In this document: in pieces, positions 63,353 through 64,000 of the stretch
Numbering within the stretch: position 1 is the stretch's first letter
Layout: every line of letters begins with the position of its first letter
Source of the DNA: Pedococcus bigeumensis
GTDB lineage: Bacteria; Actinomycetota; Actinomycetes; Actinomycetales; Dermatophilaceae
Assembly (NCBI RefSeq): GCF_006438965.1
Contig: NZ_RCZM01000002.1
Span: 620,001 to 684,000 of the forward strand
Reading direction: 5' to 3'
DNA length: 64,000 bases
Made by a program: the position numbers and the translations under genes
Notes under the pieces: model-generated
What the model was told of the DNA's origin: nothing
The model's database searches: none
The model's input: the letters and a program-made list of their open reading frames with translations, nothing else

Positions 63353-63934
63353 GTGTTTGGACGCAACAAGACCTTGAACGAGCAGCAGGCCGAAGCGGTC
63401 GGGCATGCGCCCCGTGAGGGTGCCAAGAACCGGCCCACGCCCAAGCGCAAGGACCAGGAGGCAGCCAACCGGCGTCCGCTGGTCGTCACCGACCGCAAGG
63501 CGGCCCGTGACACCGACAAGGTCAAGCGTCGCGAGGCACAGCTCAAGCAGCGTGCCGCGATGGCCACAGGTGACGACGCCCACCTGCCCGCTCGTGACAA
63601 GGGACCGGTGCGGCGCTACATCCGCGACTACATCGACGCCCGCTGGAACCTCGGCGAGTTCATGCTGCCGGTGATGATCGTGGTGCTGGCGCTGTCGTTC
63701 ATCCGCATCCCTGCGCTGTTCGCCATCGTCTCGATCTCCGTCTATGGCCTCCTGCTGGCGGCAGCGGTTGACGGTTTCCTCATGTGGCGCCGCCTCAAGA
63801 AGCAGCTCATCGCGAAGTTCGGCGAGGACAAGGTCGGTCGCGGACTGGCGATGTACGCCGTGATGCGCGGTTTCCAGATCCGTCGCTCGCGGATGCCCAA
63901 GGCCCTCGCCAAGCGCGGCGACTACCCCACCTGA
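63353..63934 (+). CDS. DUF3043 membrane protein
   Basis: A 193-residue protein: a long, very basic N-terminal region (NRPTPKRKDQEAANRRPLVV...KVKRREAQLKQR), then PVRRYIRDYIDARWNLGEF followed by two membrane helices (MLPVMIVVLALSFI and FAIVSISVYGLLLAAAVDGFL) and a basic tail. This is the actinobacterial DUF3043 layout; no function is known. GTG 63353 is fixed by a leaderless -10. Confidence 0.9.
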   Translation: MFGRNKTLNEQQAEAVGHAPREGAKNRPTPKRKDQEAANRRPLVVTDRKAARDTDKVKRREAQLKQRAAMATGDDAHLPARDKGPVRRYIRDYIDARWNLGEFMLPVMIVVLALSFIRIPALFAIVSISVYGLLLAAAVDGFLMWRRLKKQLIAKFGEDKVGRGLAMYAVMRGFQIRRSRMPKALAKRGDYPT

Positions 63935-63951
63935 CCGGGCGTTCGGCGCCC

Positions 63952-64000
63952 TACTCGGCCGCGCGCAGGCTCATCGGCCCGTACACGAGGGCACCCTCGT
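63952..64000 (-). CDS. C-terminal end of a gene running off the window
   Basis: On the minus strand the last ~15 codons of an open frame end in ...EGALVYGPMSLRAAE at a TAG (complement at 63952-63954). It is convergent with the DUF3043 gene, 17 bases apart. Too short to name; the sequence reads like a real protein end rather than chance. Confidence 0.4.

Noticed and set aside
1-64000. tRNA, rRNA, CRISPR array, insertion sequence or prophage
   Set aside because: I looked on both strands for TTCGANTC-type tRNA arms with CCA-end stems, regularly spaced repeats, transposase-like proteins and terminal inverted repeats and saw none; the tandem repeats found are short and tied to genes.

Overview
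The window is high-GC DNA (roughly 70% by eye) with strong GC3 bias, GTG/TTG starts, dense 4-bp ATGA/GTGA gene overlaps and many TANNNT-start (leaderless) genes. It also carries an actinobacterial cytochrome bcc-aa3 oxidase locus, a MacS-type sensor kinase, SCO7613-type and DUF3043 membrane proteins, a 13E12-type HNH protein and a snapalysin. This points to a chromosomal segment of an actinobacterium, most likely a Micrococcales member of the Intrasporangiaceae type (inference). I see no rRNA, tRNA, CRISPR, insertion sequence or prophage.

Layout. 1-4.9 kb: the end of an unidentified gene, then a VanYZ-like pair (M15 D,D-carboxypeptidase and VanZ-like membrane protein) divergent from its own two-component system, whose gene junction is a 15-bp tandem repeat read in two frames. 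A small secreted protein, a decayed reading frame and an orphan Hcp follow. 4.9-15.8 kb: flavin monooxygenase-like protein, two aminopropyltransferase-like proteins, winged-helix protein, DksA-like protein, gamma-glutamylcyclotransferase, a LuxR/MacS two-component system, PlsC and an alpha/beta hydrolase. 15.8-21.2 kb: a translationally coupled leftward operon (SRPBCC, ArsA-like ATPase, Cys-rich protein, two tandem ROK glucokinases, EEP hydrolase). 21.3-34.1 kb: fatty acyl-CoA ligase, GT87-like membrane protein, snapalysin, HETTH lipoprotein, Cho-like exonuclease/GIY-YIG fusion, Lrp-type RAM protein, large membrane protein, PLP decarboxylase.

34.1-56.1 kb is the core-metabolism block: trpD and a stand-alone receiver protein, divergent from ctaE-qcrC-qcrA-qcrB. 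A few envelope and secreted genes follow (metallopeptidase, secreted protein, phosphoesterase, L,D-transpeptidase), then ctaC-ctaD-ctaF on the opposite strand. Next come a cysteine-desulfurase-like protein with a TusA partner, aat, a PfkB kinase, a flavodoxin, erpA, glycerate kinase and nadA. QcrCAB plus CtaCDEF would build the menaquinol-oxidising supercomplex; NadA and ErpA link to Fe-S and NAD synthesis. 56-64 kb: ScyD/E-like secreted protein, enoyl-reductase-like protein, GH1 beta-glucosidase, M20 peptidase, a LexA-boxed HNH endonuclease-like gene and DUF3043.

Most notable: (i) the NifS-like protein at 47537-48754 has no lysine at all, so it cannot form the PLP Schiff base, yet it keeps the active-site Cys loop and is fused by a 4-bp overlap to a TusA-like carrier; (ii) the octamer GTATGCCG/CGGCATAC occurs about 37 times on both strands, in genes and between them, against two or three expected; (iii) the response-regulator/kinase junction is a tandem array of SD-GTG modules; (iv) 21-bp phased repeats, palindromes and a LexA box suggest several specific regulators.
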